Source: B73-G16 sp964448445
GTDB lineage: Bacteria; Desulfobacterota; B13-G15
Direction: 5' to 3'
NCBI GenBank assembly: GCA_964448445.1
Contig: CAYVAU010000032.1
Coordinates: 1 to 17,198 of the forward strand
Length of the DNA stretch: 17,198 bases
Part shown: positions 7,931 through 15,354 of the stretch, piece after piece
Position numbering within the stretch: the first letter of the stretch is position 1
How the letters are laid out: every line of letters begins with the position of its first letter
Notes under the pieces: generated by a model
Databases searched by the model: none
Seen by the model: only the letters and a program-made list of their open reading frames with translations
Told to the model about the DNA's origin: nothing
Made by a program: the position numbers and the translations under genes

Positions 7931-8959
7931 ATGGAAGGGGATCCCCGGATACGGCCCGCCCTGCTTCAGGAAAGGTATCAAGGGAAGGTTAGGTGCCTGA
8001 CCTGTGAGAGACGGTGTCTGCTGGAGGAGGGGAAGGAGGGGTTCTGCAAGACCAGGAAGAATGTGGGCGGCACCCTCTATACCCTGGTCTATGGCGAGAT
8101 AGCCCCAGGGGAGTCGGGCATAGCCTTAAACCCCATCGAGAAGAAGCCCATATATCACTTCAGGCCCGGGACCATGTGCCTGACAGTTGGTACATGGTCC
8201 TGCAATTTCCCCTGTCCCTGGTGTCAGAACTACTCCATAAGCAAAAGACCGGACCTGATTGGGACGGGTTACTACCTGGCCCCTGAGGCCTTCCTTGAGC
8301 TGGCCGAGGAGATGGGGGCAGAGGGCACAAGCATTTCCTTCAACGAACCAACCCTGCTTCTGGAATACTCCCTGGATGTCTTCCGCCTGGCGAAGGAAAA
8401 GGGGTTGTATAACACCTATGTAACCAACGGTTACATGACCCTTGAGGCCCTTAGGCTTCTTATACGAAGCGGCCTTGACGCGATGAACATAGACATAAAG
8501 GGCAGTCCAGAGACCTACAGGAGGTTCTGTCGGGCCAATGGAGAAGTGGTGTGGAGGAATGCGCGCTACGCCAAAGGGGAAGGGGTGTGGGTCGAGCTGA
8601 CCACCCTGATCATCCCCGGGGTGAACGACGATGAAGGGACACTGCGAGGGATAGCGCGGAGGATCCGCAGGGAGCTGGGATCGGACACCCCGTGGCATGT
8701 CACCGGCTATTATCCCGCCTACAGGTTCACCGCCCCACCGACCCCTCTGGCGGCGGTCCAGAGGGCCTGGGAGATCGGAAAGGAAGAAGGGCTCGACTTT
8801 ATTTACGTGGGCAATTTCCCGGGCCATCCCCTCCAAAACACCTATTGTCCCCACTGTGGATTGCTCATCGTGGAGAGGGTGGGTTTTGGGGTGAGGGGAG
8901 TAAAGCTTCGGGACTCCCGCTGTCCTCGCTGCTTCACTGCCTTGCCCATAAGGGTTTGA
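7931..8959 (+). CDS. Radical SAM protein, AmmeMemoRadiSam family
   Basis: The radical SAM signature CxxxCxxC is complete at C91, C95 and C98 (CNFPCPWC) and should bind the 4Fe-4S cluster that cleaves SAM to a 5'-deoxyadenosyl radical. A cysteine-rich N-terminus (C22, C25, C29, C39) and a C-terminal zinc-ribbon-like pair of CxxC motifs (C306/C309 and C331/C334) fit the radical SAM member of the AmmeMemoRadiSam group. That group is named for its partners AMMECR1 and Memo, which are not in this window. It resembles pyruvate formate-lyase activating enzymes, and automatic annotation may call it that; no glycyl radical enzyme is nearby. The substrate is unknown. It begins 3 nt after the SAM hydrolase gene and ends the first gene run. 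Confidence 0.88.
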   Translation: MEGDPRIRPALLQERYQGKVRCLTCERRCLLEEGKEGFCKTRKNVGGTLYTLVYGEIAPGESGIALNPIEKKPIYHFRPGTMCLTVGTWSCNFPCPWCQNYSISKRPDLIGTGYYLAPEAFLELAEEMGAEGTSISFNEPTLLLEYSLDVFRLAKEKGLYNTYVTNGYMTLEALRLLIRSGLDAMNIDIKGSPETYRRFCRANGEVVWRNARYAKGEGVWVELTTLIIPGVNDDEGTLRGIARRIRRELGSDTPWHVTGYYPAYRFTAPPTPLAAVQRAWEIGKEEGLDFIYVGNFPGHPLQNTYCPHCGLLIVERVGFGVRGVKLRDSRCPRCFTALPIRV

Positions 8960-8965
8960 CCCTTT

Positions 8966-8974
8966 TGGTATAAT
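8966..8974 (+). promoter_or_regulatory. Extended -10 promoter for plsC-rnj-ftsK
   Basis: TGGTATAAT is a perfect extended -10 element (TGn followed by TATAAT at 8969-8974) in the 33-nt gap between the radical SAM gene and plsC. No -35 hexamer lies at the usual 17 nt; TTGACC at 8956 is only 7 nt away. Extended -10 promoters can work without a good -35. Transcription would start near 8981, giving a leader of about 12 nt that still contains the plsC ribosome binding site. Confidence 0.6.
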
Positions 8975-8982
8975 GTCCTTGT

Positions 8983-8987
8983 GGGAG
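8983..8987 (+). promoter_or_regulatory. Ribosome binding site that sets the plsC start
   Basis: GGGAG sits 5 nt before ATG 8993. The alternative in-frame GTG at 8981 would leave this site inside the coding region and would coincide with the predicted transcription start, so ATG 8993 is preferred. Confidence 0.55.
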
Positions 8988-8992
8988 TTTGG

Positions 8993-9709
8993 ATGAGGAC
9001 CTCCCTGGTATGGCTGACCGTGATCCTGAGCACCATCCCTTTGAGCATCCTCGCCCTTTTGACCCATCCCTTCGACCGCAAGGGCAACACCGTTCACCGC
9101 TACGCAAGGCTTTGGGGAAGGCTGATCCTCTGGGCCTCGGGCACGAAGGTGATGGTCAAGGGGGCAGAGAACATCCCCAAGGGGCCAGCCATAATCATGA
9201 GCAATCACTTGAGCGCCTTTGACATCTTCGTGCTTTCGGCCTGTTTACCCGTTCAGTTCCGATGGCTTGCCAAGGCAAGCCTTTTCCGCATCCCCTTTTT
9301 GGGATGGGCCATGAGCTGTGCGGGTTATATACCGGTTGAGAGGACCAATCCCCGCGAGGCCCAAAGGAGCATCCAGGAGGCATCCCAGAGGATCCGTTCG
9401 GGCACTTCGGTGCTCATCTTCCCCGAGGGTACCCGGTCAAGGGACGGAAGCCTCGGTCCCTTCAAAAGAGGGGGATTCAGGCTCGCCCTTAAGGCAGGGG
9501 TACCCATCGTGCCGGTAGCCATAAAGGGGACTTATGAAATAATGCCGCGGGGAAGCCTCAGGATCAGGCCCCAAAGGGTCACGGTGCTTATAGGGCGGCC
9601 GATCCCCACCGAAGGCTTAGGACCCCAGCAGAGGGACGCCCTAATGGAGGAGGTGCGCAGGGCCATCGAGGAAGGCCTCAAGGAGGCCGGGGGATGTCAG
9701 CTCCGGTGA
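8993..9709 (+). CDS. plsC: 1-acyl-sn-glycerol-3-phosphate acyltransferase
   Basis: PlsC adds the second acyl chain to lysophosphatidic acid to give phosphatidic acid, the precursor of membrane phospholipids, at the inner face of the membrane. The acyltransferase motif HX4D is at H72-D77 (NHLSAFD), and the substrate-binding FPEGTRS is at 143-149. The first 22 residues (VWLTVILSTIPLSILALL) form a membrane-anchoring helix. From ATG 8993 the protein has 238 residues, normal for the family. Its 3' end overlaps the RNase J gene by 16 nt, so the two are probably translated together. It is the first gene after an extended -10 promoter and likely starts a new transcription unit. Confidence 0.93.
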   Translation: MRTSLVWLTVILSTIPLSILALLTHPFDRKGNTVHRYARLWGRLILWASGTKVMVKGAENIPKGPAIIMSNHLSAFDIFVLSACLPVQFRWLAKASLFRIPFLGWAMSCAGYIPVERTNPREAQRSIQEASQRIRSGTSVLIFPEGTRSRDGSLGPFKRGGFRLALKAGVPIVPVAIKGTYEIMPRGSLRIRPQRVTVLIGRPIPTEGLGPQQRDALMEEVRRAIEEGLKEAGGCQLR

Positions 9710-11352
9710 AGGTGATACCCTTAGGTGGGGTGGGGGAGATAGGGCTGAACATGATGGTGATCGAGCATGGCGACTGCGCCTTTCTGATCGATACAGGCTT
9801 GATGTTCCCCGAGGACCACATGTTCGGGGTGGACATGGTCATCCCCGACATAACCTATCTGCGTTCCATAAGGGAGAAACTCAGGGCCATCATCTTCACC
9901 CACGGCCATGAGGACCACATAGGGGCCTACCCCTTCCTGTGGGAGGACCTCGGAGGGTTGCCCATCTACGGGACCGCCTTCACCCTGGGGTTGCTGGAGC
10001 AGAAATTGAAGGAACAGAAGGGGCATTCCCTGGGGGAATTTTACGTAGTCAAACCCGGCGATAGGGTGCAGATAGGCCCCTTTGAGATTGAGTTCATAAG
10101 GGTCTGCCATTCGATCCCCGACTGTGTGGGACTTGCCATCGAAACCCCAGAGGGGATCATAGTGCACTCGGCTGACTTCAAGATAGAGCCAAGCGCTCCC
10201 CCTCAGGAAAGGACCGATCTCGGAAGGTTCTGCGAATGGGGAAAAAGGGGTGTTACGCTCTTTCTGGCAGATGCCACCAATGCGGACCGCGAGGGATCGA
10301 GCCTGTCTGAACTCGAGGTGGCCCGGAACCTGGAGGAGATAATCAAGGGCAGAGGGGGGAGGGTTATCGTGGCCCTTTTTGCCTCCAACATAAGGCGCAT
10401 AGGGCAGCTTATTCGGATAGCCGAGAGGACCCAGAGGCGAGTGGCCCTGGTGGGGAAGAGCCTCCTGGAGAACACAAAACTGGCCTCCGAATTCGGTTAC
10501 ATCGAACTCCCCGAGGACCTGGTGAGGCTTGAGGAGGTTGAGCGAATTGACCCCGAGAGGCTCTTGGTGATAACCACCGGAAGCCAGGCCGAGCCCATGT
10601 CGGCCTTGAGCCTGATGGCCGCCGGAAGCCACAAGTATCTCAAGGTGAAGCCCGGTGACACGGTGATCCTTTCTTCGCGCTTCATAACCGGAAAGGAGCG
10701 CTCCATAACCCACATGATCAACAACCTCTGCCGGTTGGGGGCCGAGGTGATCTATGCAGAGCTTGCCCCGGTGCATGCCTCTGGCCATGCCCACCGCAAG
10801 GAGCTCGAGTTGCTCCTGGGACTTGTGGAACCGCGGTATCTGCTTCCCGTGCACGGCGAATTCCGACATCTTCAGGCCTCAAGGGAGATCGCCAAAAGGG
10901 TGGGGATTCCGCCCGAAAGGGTGCTGCTTGGCGAAGATGGTCAGTCAATCCTCATGGAGGACGGCGAGGTCCGGTTCGGTCCGAGGATTGAGGTCGGAAG
11001 GGTGTTTGTGGACGGCAAGGGCATAGGGGATGTCGAGGATGTGGTCTTGAGGGACCGCAGACACCTCTCCGAAGACGGGATCGTCGTATCGGTCATGGCC
11101 ATAAGGGAACAGACGGGGGAGATCATATCGGGTCCGGAGATCATCACAAAGGGGGTCCTGTTCGAGCAGAAGGCCGGTGATCTGCTGAAGATGGCAAGGG
11201 AGAGGGTGCTCGAAAGGTGGGGGGAGCTGTGCCGGGGAGGGTCATCCGACGACACCGAACTGGAGGAGGAGGTGAGGAAGGTGCTTAAGGCCTTCTTCAA
11301 GAAGGAGATGGGGAGGTTCCCCATCATCATCCCGGTCATAATGAGGATGTGA
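9694..11352 (+). CDS. rnj: Ribonuclease J
   Basis: RNase J is a metallo-beta-lactamase/beta-CASP RNase with endonuclease and 5'-3' exonuclease activity; it matures and degrades RNA in many bacteria that lack RNase E. The N-terminus GGVGEIGLNM is typical. The metal site HGHEDH is at 70-75, with further ligands H139 and D161 (in HSADF). The beta-CASP histidine region LLPVHGEFRHL follows at about 387-397. At 552 residues it is full length, including the C-terminal domain needed for dimers. AGGAGG lies 7 nt before the ATG, inside plsC. The stop overlaps or abuts the ftsK start. Only one J-type gene is seen here; B. subtilis has two. Confidence 0.96.
   Translation: MSAPVKVIPLGGVGEIGLNMMVIEHGDCAFLIDTGLMFPEDHMFGVDMVIPDITYLRSIREKLRAIIFTHGHEDHIGAYPFLWEDLGGLPIYGTAFTLGLLEQKLKEQKGHSLGEFYVVKPGDRVQIGPFEIEFIRVCHSIPDCVGLAIETPEGIIVHSADFKIEPSAPPQERTDLGRFCEWGKRGVTLFLADATNADREGSSLSELEVARNLEEIIKGRGGRVIVALFASNIRRIGQLIRIAERTQRRVALVGKSLLENTKLASEFGYIELPEDLVRLEEVERIDPERLLVITTGSQAEPMSALSLMAAGSHKYLKVKPGDTVILSSRFITGKERSITHMINNLCRLGAEVIYAELAPVHASGHAHRKELELLLGLVEPRYLLPVHGEFRHLQASREIAKRVGIPPERVLLGEDGQSILMEDGEVRFGPRIEVGRVFVDGKGIGDVEDVVLRDRRHLSEDGIVVSVMAIREQTGEIISGPEIITKGVLFEQKAGDLLKMARERVLERWGELCRGGSSDDTELEEEVRKVLKAFFKKEMGRFPIIIPVIMRM
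11343..11347 (+). promoter_or_regulatory. Ribosome binding site that favours ATG 11355 for ftsK
   Basis: GAGGA ends 7 nt before ATG 11355 but only 1 nt before the alternative GTG 11349, which would overlap the RNase J stop. The spacing supports ATG 11355. Confidence 0.5.
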
Positions 11353-11354
11353 TC

Positions 11355-13400
11355 ATGGAGGGAAAGGGAAGGGTCGGGGAGATCTTTGGGCTGTTTCTGA
11401 TCTTTTGCTCCGTCTTCCTCTTGGTCTGCCTCCTCTCCCATGACCCCAGGGATCCCTCCTTGAGCCATTACGTGACCAATCCCCAGGAGGTCAGGAATTT
11501 GGGGGGCCTTGTGGGCGCGGTCCTCTCGGACCTGCTCCTTCAGATCTTCGGCCTCTGCAGTTACCCTCTTTCGGTGCTTTTGGGGATGACGGGGGGAATG
11601 ATAATCGCAGGAATTAAACCGCGGTTTGTCTCATCAAGGCTCTGGGGGGTCGTTTTGGCCTTCGGCTTTATGCTCATGATCTTTGGCCTTTGGGGACATG
11701 GCAGCGGGATTTTGGGGGAGATGCTTGCAACCCTTTCCTTGAGATACCTGAATGCCACCGGATCATGGCTCCTTGGATTTTTCGGGTTCTCGGTGGCCTT
11801 CCTTATGATCACAGGCGTGTCGCTCTCTGAACTGTTCGCTTCGGTGGGGAGGCTGGCCAAAAGAGGGACTAGGCTCCCCAGGGACCTGAGGAAGGGGAAG
11901 ACCGATGAGAGGCGAGAGGCGGTGAGGAAACCCCGGATAGTTGCCGCAGAGAAGACCGAAAGTCCCATAAAAGGGCAGGCGGAACAATATGCGGAATCGG
12001 GTGGATGGAGATTGCCTCCTTTTGAGCTCCTTGAGGGAGGCGGAAGGGAGAAGGTGACCCTGAGCGAGCGCCAGCTCTGGACGACCGCCCAGTTGCTCGA
12101 GAACAAACTTCGGGACTTCGGCGTCGAGGGGAAGGTGGTGGAGGTCAGGCCCGGGCCTGTGGTGACGGTCTACGAATTTGAGCCCGCCCCTGGGGTGAAG
12201 ATTTCGAGGATCGTGAACCTGGAGGACGACCTCGCACTGGCCTTAAGCGCCTACAGCGTCAGGATCGAGGCCCCGATACCGGGGAAATCCGTTGTGGGAA
12301 TAGAGGTTTCAAACCCCGTGAGGGAGACCGTCTATCTCAAGGATATCCTGATCTCGGAGGCCTTCCAGAGATCTCCTTCCAAACTGACCCTCGCCCTGGG
12401 CAAGGATATAGAAGGGAGGCCTTTTGCCATGGACCTCACCAAGATGCCGCATCTGCTTGTGGCCGGTTCCACCGGTTCGGGAAAAAGTGTTTCGATGAAC
12501 TGCATGATCATGTCCATCATCTTCAGGGCGACCCCCGATGAGGTCAGGTTTTTGCTGATCGATCCCAAGATGCTTGAGCTTTCCGCCTATGAAGATATGC
12601 CCCACCTGTTGCTGCCGGTGGTTACCGACCCGAGGGAGGCTGCCTCAGCCCTTAGATGGGTCGTCAGGGAGATGGAGGGCCGCTATTCCCTCATGGCCTC
12701 AAAGGGCACAAAGCACATCGAACGCTACAATCAACGGATCTTCAGGGAAGGAGGGGAGAAGCCTCTTCCTTACATAGTGGTCATGATAGATGAGCTGGCA
12801 GACCTCATGATCACCTCAAGGAGGGAGGTCGAGGAATCCATCACCAGACTGGCCCAAATGGCCCGGGCTGCTGGAATCCACCTCATTTTGGCCACCCAGA
12901 GGCCATCGGTGGACGTGATCACCGGAACGATTAAGGCCAACTTCCCGGCCAGGATATCCTTCCAGGTGTCCAGCAAGGTCGACTCCCGCACCATCCTCGA
13001 TACCACCGGAGCCGAACACCTGCTGGGCCAGGGCGACATGCTCTTTTTGCCCCCGGGTAGCTCCCGCCTCAAACGCATCCACGGGGCCTACGTGAGCGAA
13101 GAGGAGATAAAGAGGGTCGCCGATTTCTGGAAGGCCCAGGGGAGACCCGAATACAACATGGAAATCCTCAAGGAGGAATCCACCCCCCAGGAGGGGATGC
13201 CCGATTACGACGACCCCAAATACGAGGAAGCCGTAAACTACGTGATCCAAACGGGCCAAGCCTCAGTCTCAGCACTACAAAGGCGTTTCAAAATCGGCTA
13301 CAACCGCGCCGCAAGGCTCATCGAACGCATGGAACGCGAGGGAATCGTCGGACCATCGGACGGAGTCAGACCCAGAGAGGTCCTGATAAAAAGAAAATGA
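11355..13400 (+). CDS. ftsK: DNA translocase FtsK/SpoIIIE
   Basis: FtsK pumps chromosomal DNA through the closing septum and helps resolve chromosome dimers. The N-terminus has about four membrane helices (near residues 9-28, 50-86, 96-114 and 137-158). A short linker of about 75 residues leads to the alpha and beta motor domains. Walker A GSTGSGKS is at 371-378, and Walker B ends at D479 (VVMIDELADLM). The C-terminal gamma domain (about 617-681), with KIGYNRAARLIERME, is the DNA-reading winged helix. At 681 residues it is a compact, SpoIIIE-like form with a much shorter linker than E. coli FtsK. A two-codon longer version from GTG 11349 is possible. The last ~60 codons use AAA, CAA and C-ending codons unlike the rest. 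No terminator is seen after it. Confidence 0.95.
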   Translation: MEGKGRVGEIFGLFLIFCSVFLLVCLLSHDPRDPSLSHYVTNPQEVRNLGGLVGAVLSDLLLQIFGLCSYPLSVLLGMTGGMIIAGIKPRFVSSRLWGVVLAFGFMLMIFGLWGHGSGILGEMLATLSLRYLNATGSWLLGFFGFSVAFLMITGVSLSELFASVGRLAKRGTRLPRDLRKGKTDERREAVRKPRIVAAEKTESPIKGQAEQYAESGGWRLPPFELLEGGGREKVTLSERQLWTTAQLLENKLRDFGVEGKVVEVRPGPVVTVYEFEPAPGVKISRIVNLEDDLALALSAYSVRIEAPIPGKSVVGIEVSNPVRETVYLKDILISEAFQRSPSKLTLALGKDIEGRPFAMDLTKMPHLLVAGSTGSGKSVSMNCMIMSIIFRATPDEVRFLLIDPKMLELSAYEDMPHLLLPVVTDPREAASALRWVVREMEGRYSLMASKGTKHIERYNQRIFREGGEKPLPYIVVMIDELADLMITSRREVEESITRLAQMARAAGIHLILATQRPSVDVITGTIKANFPARISFQVSSKVDSRTILDTTGAEHLLGQGDMLFLPPGSSRLKRIHGAYVSEEEIKRVADFWKAQGRPEYNMEILKEESTPQEGMPDYDDPKYEEAVNYVIQTGQASVSALQRRFKIGYNRAARLIERMEREGIVGPSDGVRPREVLIKRK

Positions 13401-13404
13401 TCTG

Positions 13405-13433
13405 TTGACAACCCAGAGAAATACCATTACAAT
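13405..13433 (+). promoter_or_regulatory. Sigma-70 type promoter of the hydrogenase operon
   Basis: TTGACA (13405-13410) and TACAAT (13428-13433) are separated by exactly 17 nt, one mismatch from the full consensus. It lies in the only gap of real size in the window (13401-13480), right after ftsK. Transcription should begin near 13440, giving a leader of about 40 nt. Confidence 0.85.
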
Positions 13434-13443
13434 TTCCATCGGC

Positions 13444-13461
13444 TTGTGAATAACATCACAA
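13444..13461 (+). promoter_or_regulatory. Rex-like (or CRP-type) operator palindrome
   Basis: TTGTGAA-TAAC-ATCACAA is an almost perfect inverted repeat. It matches the Rex operator TTGTGAA-N4-TTCACAA at 13 of 14 defined positions. Its core TGTGA-N6-TCACA (13445-13460) also equals the CRP-family consensus. It starts about 4 nt after the predicted transcription start and ends before the ribosome binding site, a position that suits repression. Rex binds when NADH is low and lets go when NADH rises, which fits an operon for an NAD(P)-linked hydrogenase. Which protein binds is inference. Confidence 0.7.
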
Positions 13462-13480
13462 TCTCCCGAGGAGGAAGCAG

Positions 13481-14527
13481 ATGACCTTGAAGGTTATAAC
13501 GGTTGAGGGTCTTTATGGTTTCCTGAGGAAATTGAAGGGGGATTACAGGGTAGTGGGGGTGAAGGCCGAGGATGGCTTCTTTGCGTTTGCCGAAATCGGG
13601 GATCCTCAGGAGGTGGTCCTCGATTACCCTATAACCCTTTATCCTCTCAAGGCATTCCTCCTTCCCCCGAGGGAAGAATACCTGAGGTTCAGGATAGATG
13701 GGAGGCCTAAAGTGGAGACGCAGTTTGAGGAAATTCCTCCCACTGTCTTTTTCGGGATGCACCCCTGTGATCTGCATTCCCTGTGGTTGTTGGATGCGGC
13801 CTTTATGGGGGATGCTACAGATGCCCTCTATGAGGGGAGGAGGAAGAAATTTGTTTTTGTCGTGATGGATTGCCTTAGGCCCTGTGACGAGTATGCCTTT
13901 TGCAAGGACATGGGTACCCTATATGTGGATGAGGGGTATGACATCCTCCTTACCGACTTGCAGAACGGCCTTTATGCTGTGAGGACGGGAAGTGACAGGG
14001 GATTGGGGATCTTGGAGCGATATGCCGAGGTCAGGGATGCCACACCTCGGGAAGAGGAGATGCTGGAGAGGATTTACAGGGAACGGGAGGAGGCTTTCAC
14101 CAACAGGATCAAGCCCAAGAGGGAGGAACTCCCCGAGCTCCTGTGGCGCGGCTACCGTAGCCCTTACTGGGAGGAGGTGGCGAGGAAGTGCTTAAGCTGC
14201 GGTTCCTGCAATTTGGTCTGTCCCACCTGTTATTGTTTCGATGTCCTGGATGAGGTGGAGATAAACCTGAAGGAGGGCAGGCGCCTGAGGACCTGGGATG
14301 GCTGTATGTTGGTCGATTTTGCAAGGGTGGCCGGAGGGGAGAACTTCAGACCCAGCAGGGCCGAGAGGTTGAGACACAGGTTTCTGCGAAAGGGCAAATA
14401 CCTGGTGGATCGCTACGGCAAGCTGGGATGCGTCGGCTGCGGCCGCTGCACGAGACACTGCCTGGTGAAGATAAACCCCATCGAAGTTTACAATGGCCTT
14501 TATAACCGGATTCAATCGGAGGGATGA
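13481..14527 (+). CDS. hydB: [NiFe] hydrogenase (sulfhydrogenase) beta subunit, Fe-S protein
   Basis: This is the beta (electron-transfer) subunit of group 3b cytoplasmic hydrogenases, also related to anaerobic sulfite reductase subunit A. Two 4Fe-4S ferredoxin-like sites are visible: C237, C240, C243, C247 (followed by extra C250 and C252), and C317, C320, C323, C327. Further cysteines at 96, 131, 135, 141 and 275 are in family-typical places. It should pass electrons between the hydrogenase pair and the flavin subunit. AGGAGGA sits 5 nt before the ATG, and the gene is the first behind the promoter at 13405. The 348 residues fit the family. Codons ending in T (CCT, TAT, GTT) seem more frequent than in the upstream genes. 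Some relatives also reduce sulfur or polysulfide; that activity cannot be judged here. Confidence 0.9.
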   Translation: MTLKVITVEGLYGFLRKLKGDYRVVGVKAEDGFFAFAEIGDPQEVVLDYPITLYPLKAFLLPPREEYLRFRIDGRPKVETQFEEIPPTVFFGMHPCDLHSLWLLDAAFMGDATDALYEGRRKKFVFVVMDCLRPCDEYAFCKDMGTLYVDEGYDILLTDLQNGLYAVRTGSDRGLGILERYAEVRDATPREEEMLERIYREREEAFTNRIKPKREELPELLWRGYRSPYWEEVARKCLSCGSCNLVCPTCYCFDVLDEVEINLKEGRRLRTWDGCMLVDFARVAGGENFRPSRAERLRHRFLRKGKYLVDRYGKLGCVGCGRCTRHCLVKINPIEVYNGLYNRIQSEG

Positions 14528-14528
14528 G

Positions 14529-15341
14529 ATGGATCTGATTTACAAACCGCGTTTGGCCCAGATCCTTGAGGTGAAGGAGCTAACCGAGAGGGAGAAGCTT
14601 TTCACCTTGCGCCTTGAGGGGGGAGAGGTCCTTGGTCATCAGCCCGGGCAGTTTGTGGAGGTTTCGGTCTTTGGGGTTGGGGAGTGTCCCATCAGCATAT
14701 GTTCCTCGCCGACCCGCGGTCCGGAGTTCCAGATGTGTGTGAGGGCTGTTGGCAATGTCACCAATGCCCTCCACAGGCTTCGTCCTGGGGACTATGTGGG
14801 GATAAGGGGTCCTTACGGGAGGGGATTTCCGCTGCAGGAGTCCAAGGGTCAGGATCTGCTGATTGCGGCAGGTGGTCTTGGGATAGCCCCCTTGAGGTCG
14901 TTCATCCATTACATCATGGACAATCGGTCCGATTACGGGGAGGTAACGATCCTTTATGGGGCCCGGGAGCCGAAGGAGATATTGTTCAAGGATGAGATAT
15001 CGCTGATGCAAGGTATAGGGCGGTGTCTGCTCACGGTGGACAGGGGGGATGAGACCTGGGAGGGTCATGTGGGGGTCATCACCACCCTTTGTCCTATGGT
15101 GACCGTGGATCCCTCGCGCACGATCGCCATTACGGTTGGTCCCCCGATCATGTACAGGTTTATCCTTCAGGAGTTTTTCAAGATGGGGATTCCCGAGGAC
15201 AGGATCTATGTGGACCTTGAGCGGCACATGAAATGCGGCGTTGGCAAGTGCGGGCACTGTCAGATAAACGGTTTTTACGTTTGCAGAGAAGGGCCCGTGT
15301 TCAAGTACAGTGAAATCAAAGACTTGCCGGAGGCAATCTGA
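14529..15341 (+). CDS. hydG: [NiFe] hydrogenase (sulfhydrogenase) gamma subunit, FAD/NAD(P)-binding
   Basis: This flavoprotein subunit exchanges electrons with NAD(P)H. An N-terminal FAD-binding barrel (about 5-95, with PISICSSP at 54-61) is followed by a nucleotide-binding domain (AGGLGIAPL at 114-122). A C-terminal 2Fe-2S site of the PyrK kind has C236, C241, C244 and C252 (spacing C-x4-C-x2-C-x7-C). The gene order and family point to an NADP-linked group 3b enzyme, but the sequence alone does not fix NAD versus NADP. I chose ATG 14529 because GGAGGG lies 5 nt before it. An upstream in-frame ATG at 14493 lies inside the beta gene, lacks a ribosome binding site and adds residues the family does not have. 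The gap to beta is 1 nt. The length is 270 residues. Confidence 0.92.
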   Translation: MDLIYKPRLAQILEVKELTEREKLFTLRLEGGEVLGHQPGQFVEVSVFGVGECPISICSSPTRGPEFQMCVRAVGNVTNALHRLRPGDYVGIRGPYGRGFPLQESKGQDLLIAAGGLGIAPLRSFIHYIMDNRSDYGEVTILYGAREPKEILFKDEISLMQGIGRCLLTVDRGDETWEGHVGVITTLCPMVTVDPSRTIAITVGPPIMYRFILQEFFKMGIPEDRIYVDLERHMKCGVGKCGHCQINGFYVCREGPVFKYSEIKDLPEAI

Positions 15342-15354
15342 GAGGAGGGTTTAG

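Noticed and set aside
7931..8959. Calling the radical SAM gene a pyruvate formate-lyase activating enzyme
   Set aside because: No glycyl radical enzyme is nearby, and the Cys-rich N-terminus plus C-terminal paired CxxC motifs fit the AmmeMemoRadiSam family better.
8956..8961. TTGACC as a -35 box for the plsC promoter
   Set aside because: It is only 7 nt from TATAAT, far from the 16-18 nt needed. The extended -10 element explains the site better.
8126..9208. A 360-codon open frame on the minus strand
   Set aside because: It runs opposite the radical SAM gene and plsC, both of which have clear family motifs. Its translation is rich in Pro, Gly and His without recognisable domains, as expected from GC-rich shadow frames.
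9721..10869. A 382-codon open frame on the minus strand
   Set aside because: It lies wholly opposite the RNase J gene and shows no domain. It is a by-product of codon bias on the + strand.
13398..13480. An intrinsic terminator between ftsK and the hydrogenase operon
   Set aside because: No GC-rich stem followed by a T run is present. The only inverted repeat is the operator-like palindrome, which lacks a T tract.
14493..14528. ATG 14493 as the start of the gamma subunit
   Set aside because: It lies inside the beta gene without a ribosome binding site and adds 12 residues absent from the family. ATG 14529 has GGAGGG at good spacing.
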